A program made the translations under genes and the position numbers. Of a stretch of 64,000 nt of DNA, positions 1-11,380 are shown in pieces. The notes beneath the pieces are model-generated. The model did no database searches. It was given only the letters and a program-made list of their open reading frames with translations, and had not been told where the DNA came from. This DNA comes from Trichoplax adhaerens (Eukaryota; Placozoa; Uniplacotomia; Trichoplacea; Trichoplacidae): positions 542,695-606,694 of the forward strand of contig NW_002060947.1 in assembly GCF_000150275.1 (NCBI RefSeq), in the 5' to 3' direction. Each line of letters begins with the position of its first letter. Position 1 is the first letter of the stretch.

Positions 1-3000
1 AGTTTTGGTGATCTTTAAAAATTGTTTTCGTTATATACAGTAAAGGAATAAAGAGAGAGTTAAGGATCTCAGTTGGTTCTTCTATTCATTCACATATTTG
101 CTTATAAAAGCATAGTCGGTCTCTTAGGACTTAGAATTGTGTAAAAATTTATAATATTTTAATTTGATTATAATTAAAAGAGTTATTGACTTGTTTATTT
201 TGATCTCTTAAGATGTAACTGTACAATTCTTATCGGTAAAAGGCCATCTTGTGCTTAAAATTTTTAATAATCAGTATGACCTTATAGTTTAATTCAAAGC
301 AGGGAAATACTATCTTGCACGCCATTAAGGTTGACAGTAATAAGATGTTTTACGGTAGGCATACGTATTATTATGAAGTACCACAAACAATTTGAATCAA
401 AGATAACGAAGAAGAGTTTTAAGCATCGATAGAACTAGGTTCACGGTTAATTCTTCATGTTTTTATAAATACTTTTATCCAGAAAACAATCATTCTGACT
501 CCAAAGTAAAATATTAGACATAGATAAGTGATTAATAGCCATTAAATCAGCGTTTAAATTATTGTAAAGTAGGCCGAAAGCAACTAGTTAGCAATACCAA
601 TAAATGCAGCTTAGATATAAATTGATTTTAGCAGTATCCATACTTTTATAAATTAAGTCTACGAGAAGATACGATTTAGAACACTGAATAGTTTGTAGCA
701 GGTTAATATTTGTCAATATCTCATTCATGTTGGATAGTTGATAAAGTATATTAAGCGTATAAATCCTGTCTCAAGTCAAAGTTAATCTTATCTAATATTC
801 AATGGTTATAGTATCACAACATCGCTTATAATCTAAAAGCTGGTCATGAATGACTTGGAATTAAATGATAGGAACCGTTGATACTATAGATGTGAGTGAG
901 CATTAGTAAGACTATATCGATTATGTCTATTTTTTTGATTGCGAAAGCTAAATTGCAAAGACTGCATCTAAAACGTTGAGTAATGGAATACTTTAGGAAT
1001 ACTATTGAAATTGGATCGTACTAAACTGTGAGAAATGACGATAGACTATAAAGAATATCGTTTAATAAAACAGCTATAGTAAAGTTCCCGTTTCAAATGA
1101 AAGGGTATATATTCTACACAAAGCAATATATTAAAATGAAAATTTACAGCTAGATTATTTCTTACTACTGTATATATATGCTTACTAAGGTAAAAATTAT
1201 AAGCGGTAGGACGTACAAGACGATTAATCTTGGTTTCGAACACGACTTATCATTTGATAATTGTCATTACTAACTGCACGTAATAAAATCAAAGGCTACT
1301 GTATTAGAGCACTCTTATTAAATATAGCTGTATTTTTATTAATCATGCCTTCCAGATAGGCCTTAATTATATTTCCATTGCTATTAAGACTTGACAATCT
1401 TACCTTGGTGAGCAGTAACAAAAAAAAGTTCATGATGCGAAGGCAGACGATTTGTTTTATGTTCATCATTGAATGCTTTTGTAGGTGAACAATAACAGGA
1501 TAGCAGTCTTTTGGGCTATTAAATAAACGTTACCAACAAATTATTTGGATAAATTCTGAATCACTATAAAGTAATACGAATTAAAGGGAATTTTATAGAT
1601 AACAGCTATTACCTGCATGATTTTGTCGTATTCAGTCTTATCAGAACCATTCTCTTGACTAATTTTAATAAATCCCAGATAAAAAATGAATATTTCAAAA
1701 ATAAGCGAAATTTAAACTCCTCCTTATACAGTATCTAAATGGATATGCCATTCTGAGCTCGCTACACGAACATACAGAATTAATAATCGAGATAGAATAC
1801 TTCTCGTAATGATAAGTTAGCTACTAATATCTATAAAATCTGATAAAGCGGTGTAATTTGATTTACATCTGTAAGATTCTTCGACTGAAAGTGGTACTAA
1901 CAATGATTAGTTGCGAGTTCATTTAAATCAATCGAATTTGTATTATAGTAAAAAGCATCAAAAACTATAATTTGAAGGTGTACGATAACAGACAAACAAT
2001 CTAGCATGAACTTGTAGGCCTCTGCATAAATGGATGAAGAAAAAAATGGTTCTTAAATATATTACAACCGCATAAACCTACCTTTTATCCATTATAGCCA
2101 GCTGATCAACTTGGTAAACGTTTACGGTGCAAGATACGATCTTTAGCTGTTATTGCTGATAAAATATTAGAATTGTATACTGATACTCTTCCTATTTTAT
2201 TCAATGAGACTAATACTCAACCTTATGTCAATATATGAGAAATTTTAATGCAATTAGTATTAGATCAATCAGTGGAAAATTGCTAGTAAGGTAATCCATT
2301 TAGTTGACCGATGAATCATTCTATCATATTGCGATATTTTAAAAATTAAGTAATTGAATACATCTCTCTCAGTGAATTATTATGATAACGTAAATTTGTA
2401 AGTAAATTTAATTTTGGAACATGGACTATGTAATTAATAAAACATGAAAATTGCTGGCATCGCTTTACTCTATTTGCGCTAACATTTGTTGATTGCATAG
2501 AAATCCACTGATTACAGTTACGCGTATGGCAGAAATGGCTGTTAACAAGATAGTGACATATTGTATAAATTATGGCCAAAACAGTGAGATTCAATCTCTC
2601 AAGATGGATTGTATTAGGAAACCTGAATGGTACTGAATTTTGTTACTGGTATTTCTAGTACATGCCCACTATTTTATGGAGTCCAATTTTTATTAGCTCT
2701 ACCTACGCAATACATCTTCTATCTTATAACCTGTGTCTAAGAAAGTTTTATCTATCGATAATATAGGAAATTAAGTACACGGGGGACATTGAAAATATGC
2801 GCGGAAGCGATTTGTTTTTACTTTTGGCATGATAGATACACGTATGAGAGTTAATTCAATTTACTTAAAATCAAATTCATTCATATAGCTTATTCACGAT
2901 AGACGTTGGTACGTTATTCAAAAATTTAATTAAATAATATAACGAGGCGGATCAGAATGAAAGCTTCGATTAGCCATAGTAAGTTTTTAATTAATTATTG

Positions 3001-4496
3001 AATTAATAACCGTGCTTTAAATCCACGATTGCAAATGGGTATTTTGTCTTTTTTACGTTTTTGCTAACTTCATGGTAACCAGAAGAGAAAGATTCGGACG
3101 AGAAATCATTGTAACACAATTGCTAGATATGTAATGATACGAATATAAGTAGAGGAAATTGTATGACATCTACATTTAATGCATGTTGTATACGTCTTAT
3201 AATAATCTCTGATATCAAAAACGACTGGCGGTTCCCAAGCTCCGTCTATGAAATTACAATATCTTAACTTTTATTGCCAGATAAGAATCTAATTCTCTTC
3301 CATTGCATGTTGTAAGCGTCATACAATCATTTCAAAAGATAATGCGCCACTACTGGCCATTTAACTACATCCAAAACTTTACTGATAATTGAAACTCCCT
3401 TACTCTATAATGAGACAACGAGTCTGTCCTGTTAAGCTAATGGAATTGCTTATTTTATTGCCTTTAGCGCAAGTAGATATTTATAACATGTGATCTTAAT
3501 ACGTTAGATGGTAGAAGTGTGGATAAGCCAGATAGAAGGTGTCATTCCTATTTCTATAAATCATATATATATATATATATAGTTCTAAGGATCCTCCAGT
3601 TGATCCAATTATATTAATACTCCGAGATAAGCCATGGTATTACAATATGGGCGATGTTACAAGTAACTTACAACATACTCAACGTAATGCCTAAGTAGTA
3701 CTAGGGCATGGTATCTATCATTTTGTTCCATTTTTTAAGCATGACACGAAGATGTGGATTAATATGAGTATTTTGTAAATAATAGCGCGTATCTGATGAT
3801 TAATCCGACACCAGACTTATCACTTGATCCATAACCAATGATTATCTGGTTAGAAAGGTAAAATTTTTAATTTAATACGCCTTTAAGTAATATCTATTAA
3901 ACTATGAATTAATCCACTGCACTCATTTGAACAGACTGCGAAATATTATCTCCGAACTCAGTTCAATAACCATTCAAATTTGATGTCCATTTCAGATGAT
4001 TAACAATACGTTACAAATGTACTTCCACTTTACATTCTTATGATAATATGTATCTTGAAAGCGCATTTAATTTGCTTATGATACTCTCCAATTATATTAC
4101 GAAGAAAATTTGACTTTCGTTTAGCAATATTAATATAATCCATTCATTTGAAATCATCTTCAACCTGGCTAGGGTACTAAAGTAATGCTAGTAGAATGAA
4201 GAAGTTTAAAATACTATAGGTGATTTGTCACGGAACTACGTTTCTTGCTGATTAATACCTATCGTAGTTTTGTTGTAATCGTGTATTGGTATTTATTATT
4301 TTGTAGAGTAATTCATGATTTCTGCTATCATGTAAGTTAACAACAGTATATTTGACACCGTAAAACCCTGTCGTGTTTGCGATGTTTTAATTGAGTTAAC
4401 ATCCGGATCAAGTGCATTACTGTAGGCGGACCCAGCCAATTTTTATACTACATCATTTACAAATAGTCCAGAACGCTAGTCTAAACCGGATATCCT
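1..4496. other. Gene-free AT-rich stretch
   Basis: I see no recognisable exon, RNA gene or mobile element here. Open frames are short and give low-complexity or stop-rich peptides on both strands. A short (AT)n run lies at about 3563-3581. A weak imperfect repeat of about 30 bases, built around the word GCATGTTGTA, occurs near 3180 and again near 3305. Confidence 0.5.
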
Positions 4497-4667
4497 TTAA
4501 TTAAGATGTCTGCTTTTAAAAAAGGAGCCACATGCTATCTTTGGATCAGCCGCTGCAATGGAGGAACGCAATGGCTGCACTTGTCCGTTGTCAACATACA
4601 CTATCCATTTTAGTATTTTGACCATAGACGACGGAACAGGTCTACGATCATCCGTACGAACTTCCAT
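4497..4667 (-). CDS. Small ORF of 56 aa, unidentified
   Basis: Reading leftward from an ATG at 4667 gives 56 residues, with a basic N-terminal part and a hydrophobic stretch KILKWIVYV near residues 17-25. The segment is clearly richer in GC than the DNA to its left. I do not recognise the protein. It could also be the last exon of a longer gene, since a possible AG acceptor lies just upstream near 4693. It sits head-to-head with metaxin (start 5188) across a GTAC-rich block, so the two could share a divergent promoter. It may be a chance frame; there is no homology behind it. Confidence 0.3.
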   Translation of the reverse strand: MEVRTDDRRPVPSSMVKILKWIVYVDNGQVQPLRSSIAAADPKIACGSFFKSRHLN

Positions 4668-4717
4668 CCGCACGTTTTTGGGCACCCAACCTCTTAGTGA
4701 TTACTAAATCCATACCG

Positions 4718-4860
4718 CCTAGCACAACACTGGCCTCCACATACAGTACAGTGCATCTCCTAGCACAACACTGGTCTCCACATACTGTACACTGTACACT
4801 GTACAGTGCACAGTACTGTACAGTACACCCCCTAGCACAACACTGGTCTCTACATACAGT
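4718..4860. repeat. Three-copy repeat with CCTAGCACAACACTGG core
   Basis: The phrase CCTAGCACAACACTGG followed by CCTCCACATAC, or a close variant, occurs three times, starting near 4718, 4759 and 4831. The copies are separated by CTGTAC/GTACAG palindrome DNA of variable length. Confidence 0.85.
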
Positions 4861-5085
4861 ATAGTACAGTACCGGAAGAGTCCTTGGACGCCATCATCTA
4901 ACGTGCTACAGTCGTACCCGATCGTACCTTACAGTAATACTGTACACTGTACACTGTACAGGACCATGTGACCAGGTTATACCTGTTGAAGGTTCGTTTC
5001 TTACAGTAGTTTGAAGCGCGCCGCGTCAACCAAGTACCAAATCAACCATGGTACTGTACATTACTGTACGTTGACTGGCACCGGC
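4737..5085. repeat. GTAC-palindrome cluster upstream of metaxin
   Basis: This is dense alternation of CTGTAC, GTACAG and TGTACA words, many of them self-complementary. It lies between the small minus-strand ORF ending at 4667 and the metaxin start at 5188. Similar clusters precede arfaptin (24826-25265) and lie between TIMM8 and PHKA (30868-32125). It could fold into hairpins or cruciforms. A promoter role is inferred only from position. Confidence 0.75.
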
Positions 5086-5187
5086 GCCAACTGCTGTCAG
5101 GCGGTACGATACGTTCAACGACAAAAGTCGCCAGAGGTAGCTCTTACTTTGAGCATTTAAGCTGTCAAGAAATCACAAATTAGAATT

Positions 5188-7408
5188 ATGGATTTACTCC
5201 ATTGGCCAGGAGATTATGGACTGGCATCCATCGATGTCGATTGCCTACATGTTATGGTATGTTGTACAATGGTTTCCATTTCAATTGGAAAGATAACCAT
5301 CAATTATGAATGAGATGACTAAAAATGGCATTGTTGTTTGCATGTTTGGAGCTGATAGCATTGTCATTTCTGCTTCGATAGTGCTAGAATCACCTTTAGT
5401 TGGAGAATCGTACTTAGTTGCAATAATATGTTTTCACGTAATACCCTCATTTTAGCTACAGTGATATCGAAAATAGAGGTTAGGTTGATATCTTCTTGTA
5501 TGGTGTATGAGTTGGACATATTCGTATTTCACTTTGCTTCGCTATGAGTCAACACTGGTAGCAGATGGAGCTCCTAGGGATCGATCCCTACCAAATCAAC
5601 CACCGTTTGCAGTAGAGTGATAACATTCCAATGATTTATTAGCCTTTAATTCAGCTTGCTAGCGTGATTTCTGTTAATGAAATGACCGATCTTGAAGAGT
5701 AATCTATTGCTGTAGCATGCGTAGGTTTTACAAGTCAGAATGAAACCCTGACCTTGCATTACACTATATTCATAGAAAATGTACAATATTATGGACAAGT
5801 TGTCAATGCCCAAATTTCCCCAATTTAAATATCATATTTTCCTATTGCAATGATGACTACAAAATTATAGAAAAAGAAATTTATTGAAGTTTTCCTTGAT
5901 GTACAGTATACTAAGGGTAAACGCACTCATCTTTAGGCTTACTGCAAAATGGCCAATATCGACATCCAGTTCAAGAAATACTCAAATACATTCAAAACAC
6001 CTAATGGTATACTCGTATATGTCAATGTACTAATTCGCATGAGATATATTCGTGTAGCTGTATTCAATACATTTGTATTGACTATCGTATGCTATACTAT
6101 ACGAGTAGGTAAACTCCCTCTCCTACGAGGAGAAAATGATGTCATCGATGGGAAAGAGAGGATCATAAAACACTTAAAACAGGTAGATGATTTGATGTAT
6201 AATAATACTAATTAGATGGTAAATGATTTATTTTCGTCATCATTGACTGACAAAGTGCAAGGTGCAATATGTAGTGTATCGTTCATAATCTCCTACTACC
6301 AACTCACTAAAATTAATTGCCATGATATTTAGGAAAGAGATTTGGAAGAGGGTCTGGATGGTAAAGTCCGGGCGGATATTTTAGCCTTTACAACATTGGT
6401 AGAAACGAAATTAAAGCCAGCCGTGGTAGATAATTAAATTGAATTGCCGAAATTTATGCGTTTAAATAAATTCCTTTATTACTGATCCTTAATGACACGT
6501 TTCATTTCACTATGACGACAGTTATATCTAAGCTGGGTAGATAGTGAAAATTTTACAAAGGTATCAAGGAAATGGTACGCAAACGTTCTTCCTTTTCCAT
6601 TAAATTATGTTGTTCCTGGTAAATTACATAGGCAAGCTAATAGTTACGTAGAGGCTTCATACAATTTAGATGAAAAGGCTATAGGTATTCAGGTTTGTGT
6701 ACTAAAATGAATGTTTCTGCTGTACTTGCTACTATTCTATTCAGAATTGCTATATAACAAGGGCTGTATTATTTCTAGGTTCTCAATACAGCTAAATGTT
6801 GTATTGATTTGTTAGCTGATCGACTAGGCGAATTAAATTTTTTTTGTGGTAATCGGTAAGTTGACCAAATTAATTTTGATAATATCTGCCTCGGAGTTGA
6901 ACAAATGATGTCAATGATATCCTGCTTTGAAGGTATAGCGAAATTGATACATGATTTTTAATTTATTATTTTGCTATGTTGCTTTTCAGGCCAACATCAC
7001 TCGATGCGATAGTTTACGCATATCTCGCAATCATTTGTAAAATTCAGCTTCACAATAATATCCTAAAGCCTCATTTACAGCGTTATCCTAACCTTATCAA
7101 TCTAGTCGATCGAATTCACAGAAATTATTTCCCTTCTAAAGAAGGTAATTGACGAATTTCGATGTTATGATTGCTATGCATACAGTACCTTAATTAAAGT
7201 ATGATTTTTTTTAATCTTAACAATGCTATTAGAGCCATCCACGCCTTCTGTAAGTAGCAGCGATTTTAGACTAGTAGATAAACTATACTTTGCTGGAATG
7301 GCTATTGGTGCTACGTTAGCGTACACTGTTTTAAGTGGTTTCGTAACTATTGCTGCTGTTGATGAAGATGAAGATGAAGATGATATGGTTGATTTTGATG
7401 ATGAGTGA
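5188..7408 (+). CDS. MTX1: Metaxin (mitochondrial outer membrane import/SAM-associated protein)
   Basis: Eight exons rebuild a 294-residue protein: 5188-5256, 5937-6006, 6109-6182, 6333-6425, 6522-6692, 6779-6855, 6990-7144 and 7233-7408. All junctions are GT-AG and the phases agree. The order of motifs matches animal metaxin 1/3. The N-terminal GST-like part opens MDLLHWPGDYGLASIDVDCL, followed by TPNGKLPLLRGE. The middle has KWYANVLPFPLNYVVPGK. The C-terminal GST fold has GNRPTSLDAIVYAYLAI. The last exon carries one hydrophobic membrane segment (FAGMAIGATLAYTVLSGF) and a very acidic tail. Metaxins sit in the mitochondrial outer membrane and work with the SAM complex in beta-barrel protein assembly. 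The start is the first ATG of exon 1, with the conserved Trp at residue 6. Whether it is orthologous to metaxin 1 or 3 is not resolved. Confidence 0.93.
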
Positions 7409-7969
7409 CATTTTGTTACGGCGCCCATAGATATATAACTATTACTGAATTGTATTACTTTGTGCCGGAATCTGTCGTAACGATAGTAATTTAAAGTAAG
7501 TGGATGTTATTATACGACTGAAGGGCTTTTCGTATGATGCTTGCATCGATGAGTTATTGTGGATGATGCTTTCCTAACTTACCAACAATTTAGAGATGCG
7601 ATATTGAATACTTTACTAAGACGACTCTAGCAGCTACAGTAATTGGATCTATTTAATGGATTTTTACATGGAATAAACTTTTATTTTATTATCATTTATT
7701 AAATATATAATACTGTACGCCTACTTTCGATTGCCAAAAGCGCGGCTTGGTTCAGTCTAAAAGCCAATCTTGTACAGGTGTAACTCACTACAGTAAGATT
7801 GTTTATCGTTTCATATGTCATGAGCTGCCTATGAGACATAAAAAGGTGTCAATACATGTAGAATAGACTGTATTAACGATGGCTGTTACCTAGTGATTTA
7901 ATTATATTGCAGTAAGCTCTCCTTTGTGATGCTTATTTTACTCGTATAAAAAATATTTTACTGCAGCAG

Positions 7970-8158
7970 GCCTTGGAAGGCATAATAAGAAAGATAATAA
8001 ACGACAACCTTGGATTACTCCAAAGGTATCTCTTTAGAGGTTTAAGGCAAAATTTATGGCGAGAAACAGACCTCTACTATCCAAGTTCATCTGTTACGTA
8101 CCAACGTCGATTCCTTGCATCTTTCAATAATTTAATGAGTTTCATGTCCAAATTTTAG
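7970..8158 (+). CDS. Possible terminal exon, unidentified
   Basis: After a possible acceptor (TTTACTGCAGCAG), an open frame of about 62 codons runs to TAG at 8156-8158. It contains GIIRKIINDNLGLLQRYL and later YLFRGLRQNLWRETDLYY, and it has balanced, non-repetitive composition. I found no upstream exon that joins to it, and I do not recognise the protein. It may be the end of a small gene between metaxin and the carrier, a remnant, or chance. Confidence 0.25.
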   Translation, partial: ALEGIIRKIINDNLGLLQRYLFRGLRQNLWRETDLYYPSSSVTYQRRFLASFNNLMSFMSKF

Positions 8159-8862
8159 ATGTAATTTATTTTACAAATCCTGCAACTAGACTGTTACTGG
8201 CAGTGTATCAAGTTTACACACTCATAAGAAATTAGCTCAACCCATCTTTATCAGCTACATTGGCTATTAGATTGCTACAACGATAGGCTGAAGCCATGTT
8301 TCAACTTACTGTGCCAATATTCTAATGGCCAGATGATCAGATATGATACCTGTAAAGTGTACATTTATTGTATGTCTAAATGCCCTGACAATTCGAAAAT
8401 CAATATACGAGTACGTAGTAAAATTCAAAATAGGATTTTAGCTAACATTGAATGAGCTCAACCGTTTGCAATCATGTTCAGTATCCATCGAATCGAGTTA
8501 CTAAACGAAGGAATCTCCAGTCCAATCGAATGTGGAAACTGGGGACTGCTAACCCTAGCACTTAATCTATTCAATTAAGGAAAGGAGTCGCTGGATGAAT
8601 TGCAGTAGCAGATTGTGTTTCGTCACCACTTCGCAACTTTACCACCCGGCACTACTCTTCTTTCGAGTAATCCCTGTTACCATTTAAGCTTTAACCGTGC
8701 TGTACGTGTACAGTACAGGTATTATTTTACCAACATTGACAGACAGATGGATCATCTTGAGCAACCAACAAGACTACTAAATTCTTCTCTCCATGCAAAA
8801 CGATGCTTACTCATCGATACCAAATTATAGACTACTAGTAATTTCGAGTAGTCCATCCGTCG

Positions 8863-8910
8863 AGAAAATAAGAATGAGTGTCCATGGCCAAATTCTCATT
8901 CTTATTTTCT
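8863..8910. repeat. Perfect 16-bp inverted repeat with 16-base loop
   Basis: The arms are 8863-8878 (AGAAAATAAGAATGAG) and 8895-8910, its exact reverse complement. The loop holds CCATGGCC. It could form a hairpin in RNA or a cruciform in DNA. The stem is short for a microRNA precursor. Confidence 0.85.
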
Positions 8911-9706
8911 TCACTCCCTTTTAATAAAAGCGTTTTCATCTTCATTTTAAGAGGTGGGATAAAACCTAGTGGAGATCATTTTGGGGTGGGATGGGAGATT
9001 ATTGCGCATGACCATTAGCCGAAAAATGAAAGGCGGACTACTTAATTATTAGAAGAAAAGCTAGTCATGGACTACAGTACTGTGGTCGCATGGACTCGTA
9101 GAGGAAAGAAGAAGAACTCTATCGGGCATAGACTACTAGAAGAGGTATTTTCCAATTCATAGTCCTAGCCTGCTCTGCACTCAACTACTCATTAGTCACC
9201 TACGTCCTATAGTACTGTACAGTCCGTTATTTCTGAGTAGTTTCTGAATCGCGTTAAAACCAAGTGTTTCAACACTGGTTAAAACCGAACCGGCACGGCC
9301 AGCTTGTCTGTCATTCACCTTGTCAACCAACACTTTGACTGATTAATTAGCTTACTGCACTAGTATCTCTCTTATTTTCTTTTAATAGTCCAGGCTATAT
9401 CGAGCGCATTTTAGTCTAGCCTAGGTCTGATTGAAATCCTCTCTGGTGAATTAGAATACTAGTCGTAGAACTCCAATCTGGTCTTATACATTACCTTGAA
9501 TCGTGTCCATTTTGGATAGTAGTAATTGGAAACCGGTACGGAACAGTTCTACGACCTTCAAAAAGCAAGGTCGTATTTCCATGCGTATCTTAGTAACTGG
9601 ACTTTAAAGTCAAGCCTATCAATCCATGCGATATTGGATACTAGTCGATGCTGTTTTGCAACATTATTATTTAGAAATTCTAATTGATTGAAGTGAATCC
9701 ACTATC

Positions 9707-11380
9707 ATGGACAAGAACAGTAATAGTCGGTCTCCTGGACGTAAGGAAGTATCGGTCAGGGAGTCGTCGACTCTTACCTATATTTCGCAGTTAATCAAAG
9801 ATACTGTAGCCGGTGCTGCTGCAGGTGCGGCGTGCGTGGTAGCTGGCCAACCGCTTGATACTGTCAAAGTCAAGATGCAAACTTTTTCCCATTTATATCG
9901 AGGTTCATTGCAGTGCTTTATGCAAACATTCAAAAGTGAAGGTTTAAGAGGCCTATATGCTGGTTCCTCGCCAGCATTTCTTACCAATGTTGCTGAAAAT
10001 TCTGTCCTATTCTTGAGCTATGGTCAATGTTTGAGTGCTACGCAATACCTATTTCATAAAGATTCGATTGAAGACCTAAAGCCAGTCCATCGAGCGATTG
10101 CAGGAAGCATGGCTGCTGTTGTTGCTACTTTGGTCATATGTCCAACAGGTTGATTAGATGGTGTATGTGTAGTTTAGCTTGAATTTGTTATAAACTAAGA
10201 TAAACACCAGTTATTGTAGAAAAGCAGCCATTCATACGGTGGTAATGTAGTACAACAATGAAATGAATATTATTATACCATACAACTTAATCCACTAAGT
10301 AAGCCATATTGAGGACAATTCGTTCCAGTAGTTCTTCATCGACGTGCAGTAACAGCTAACATTGACGCTTTGTCTTGATTGTATTATTCTTTTTGCAAAT
10401 GATTACAGAATTGGTTAAATGTCGTCTCCAAGCACATGCACAACTCGTGGAAAAAATGTTAAGTGAAGGAGTTGCAAAGTCAAAAATTCCCAAACAGTAA
10501 ATCTAATCTATTATTATTTGCTATTACTGCTCGGATGCAAGGTTACATTCTTCACAATTGTAGGATTGCTAAGGGCTCATTTATTCTTCAATCTAGAATG
10601 TCTTCACTAAAAGTCCTATCAAGTGTTTTACGAGAAGAAGGAATTCGTGGATTATATCGTGGCTATTCAAGTACACTAATACGAGATCCTGGTGGATATT
10701 TCTTTTTTTTCTTTGGTTATGAATTTACAAAGAAAGCTCTAACACCTAAAGATTCTGAACCTGGTTGTTATTCCCTTGATCAATTATAACATCAAATAGT
10801 TCTCAATGAATTGATGCGTAGATTGAAGCTAATACATTCAGTGATTCGTTGTTACTGTATTCGCCATATTGTTAATGTTATACGTAAATTCTACAGGTGT
10901 ATTAACAACAATGTTTGCTGGCGGTATGGGAGGTGCTGCATTATGGACTGTAATATATCCTTTAGATTTGGTAAAATCGAGGCAACAGGTCAGATAATAA
11001 TTAATTGAACGCCGTTAAAGTGACATTTTATTCGTTCTTAACTGTAAAACTTGAAAATGATTATGTACATATATTGATGCTAAGGTATTTGCTAAAGCTG
11101 AACAGCGTGGATTTGTTAGGATGCTTTCCGAAATATCACGGACTACAGGTACTATCTTCGCCTGTAAAACTGTCATATCGTAAACTGCTGCATACTCCGA
11201 TAAGCACGTTTGAAACAACATAATGAAGGGCTGTTGTAGTAATAGTTTCTTATTACTTACTTGCATTAAACAGGATTTTTCTCACTATACCGCGGATTAG
11301 CACCAACCATAATTCGTTCCTTTCCGGCTAATGGAGCCTTGTTCTTGACATATGAATATACTAAAAAATTACTGGCTTAG
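9707..11380 (+). CDS. SLC25A15: Mitochondrial ornithine-type carrier (SLC25 family)
   Basis: Six exons give 319 residues: 9707-10148, 10409-10496, 10597-10763, 10897-10988, 11085-11148 and 11274-11380. All three carrier signature motifs are present: [22 protein letters not shown] and [11 protein letters not shown]. Each opens one of the three repeats of about 100 residues, and each repeat has two membrane helices. Ornithine-carrier landmarks include AENSVLF, the [10 protein letters not shown] segment and the C-terminal [11 protein letters not shown]. The family exchanges ornithine, citrulline and other basic amino acids across the inner mitochondrial membrane. The second contact site reads IRDPGGYF, where the human ornithine carriers have Arg-Glu, so substrate preference may differ. 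The N-terminal 30 residues are a hydrophilic extension. SLC25A2 or A29-like function cannot be excluded. Confidence 0.92.

Larger units (their letters stand above)
7409..9706. other. Intergenic region between metaxin and the carrier gene
   Basis: An AATAAA at 7672-7677 is a plausible metaxin polyadenylation signal. One exon-like ORF (7970-8158) and a perfect inverted repeat (8863-8910) lie here. Single GTACAG/CTGTAC palindromes occur near 8700, 9075 and 9215, a weaker version of the clusters before other genes. Scattered short coding-like peptides between 8170 and 8830 are broken by stops, and I could not join them into a gene. Confidence 0.5.

Noticed and set aside
2346-2594. 82-codon minus-strand ORF with several Cys and His
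   Set aside because: The Cys/His spacing fits no zinc-binding pattern, and the surrounding DNA gives no exons.
7174-7428. 84-codon minus-strand ORF rich in Ser
   Set aside because: It lies antisense to the last metaxin exon; the Ser run is the complement of the acidic tail.
8615-8830. 71-codon plus-strand ORF
   Set aside because: No ATG start, no splice context and no recognisable motif.
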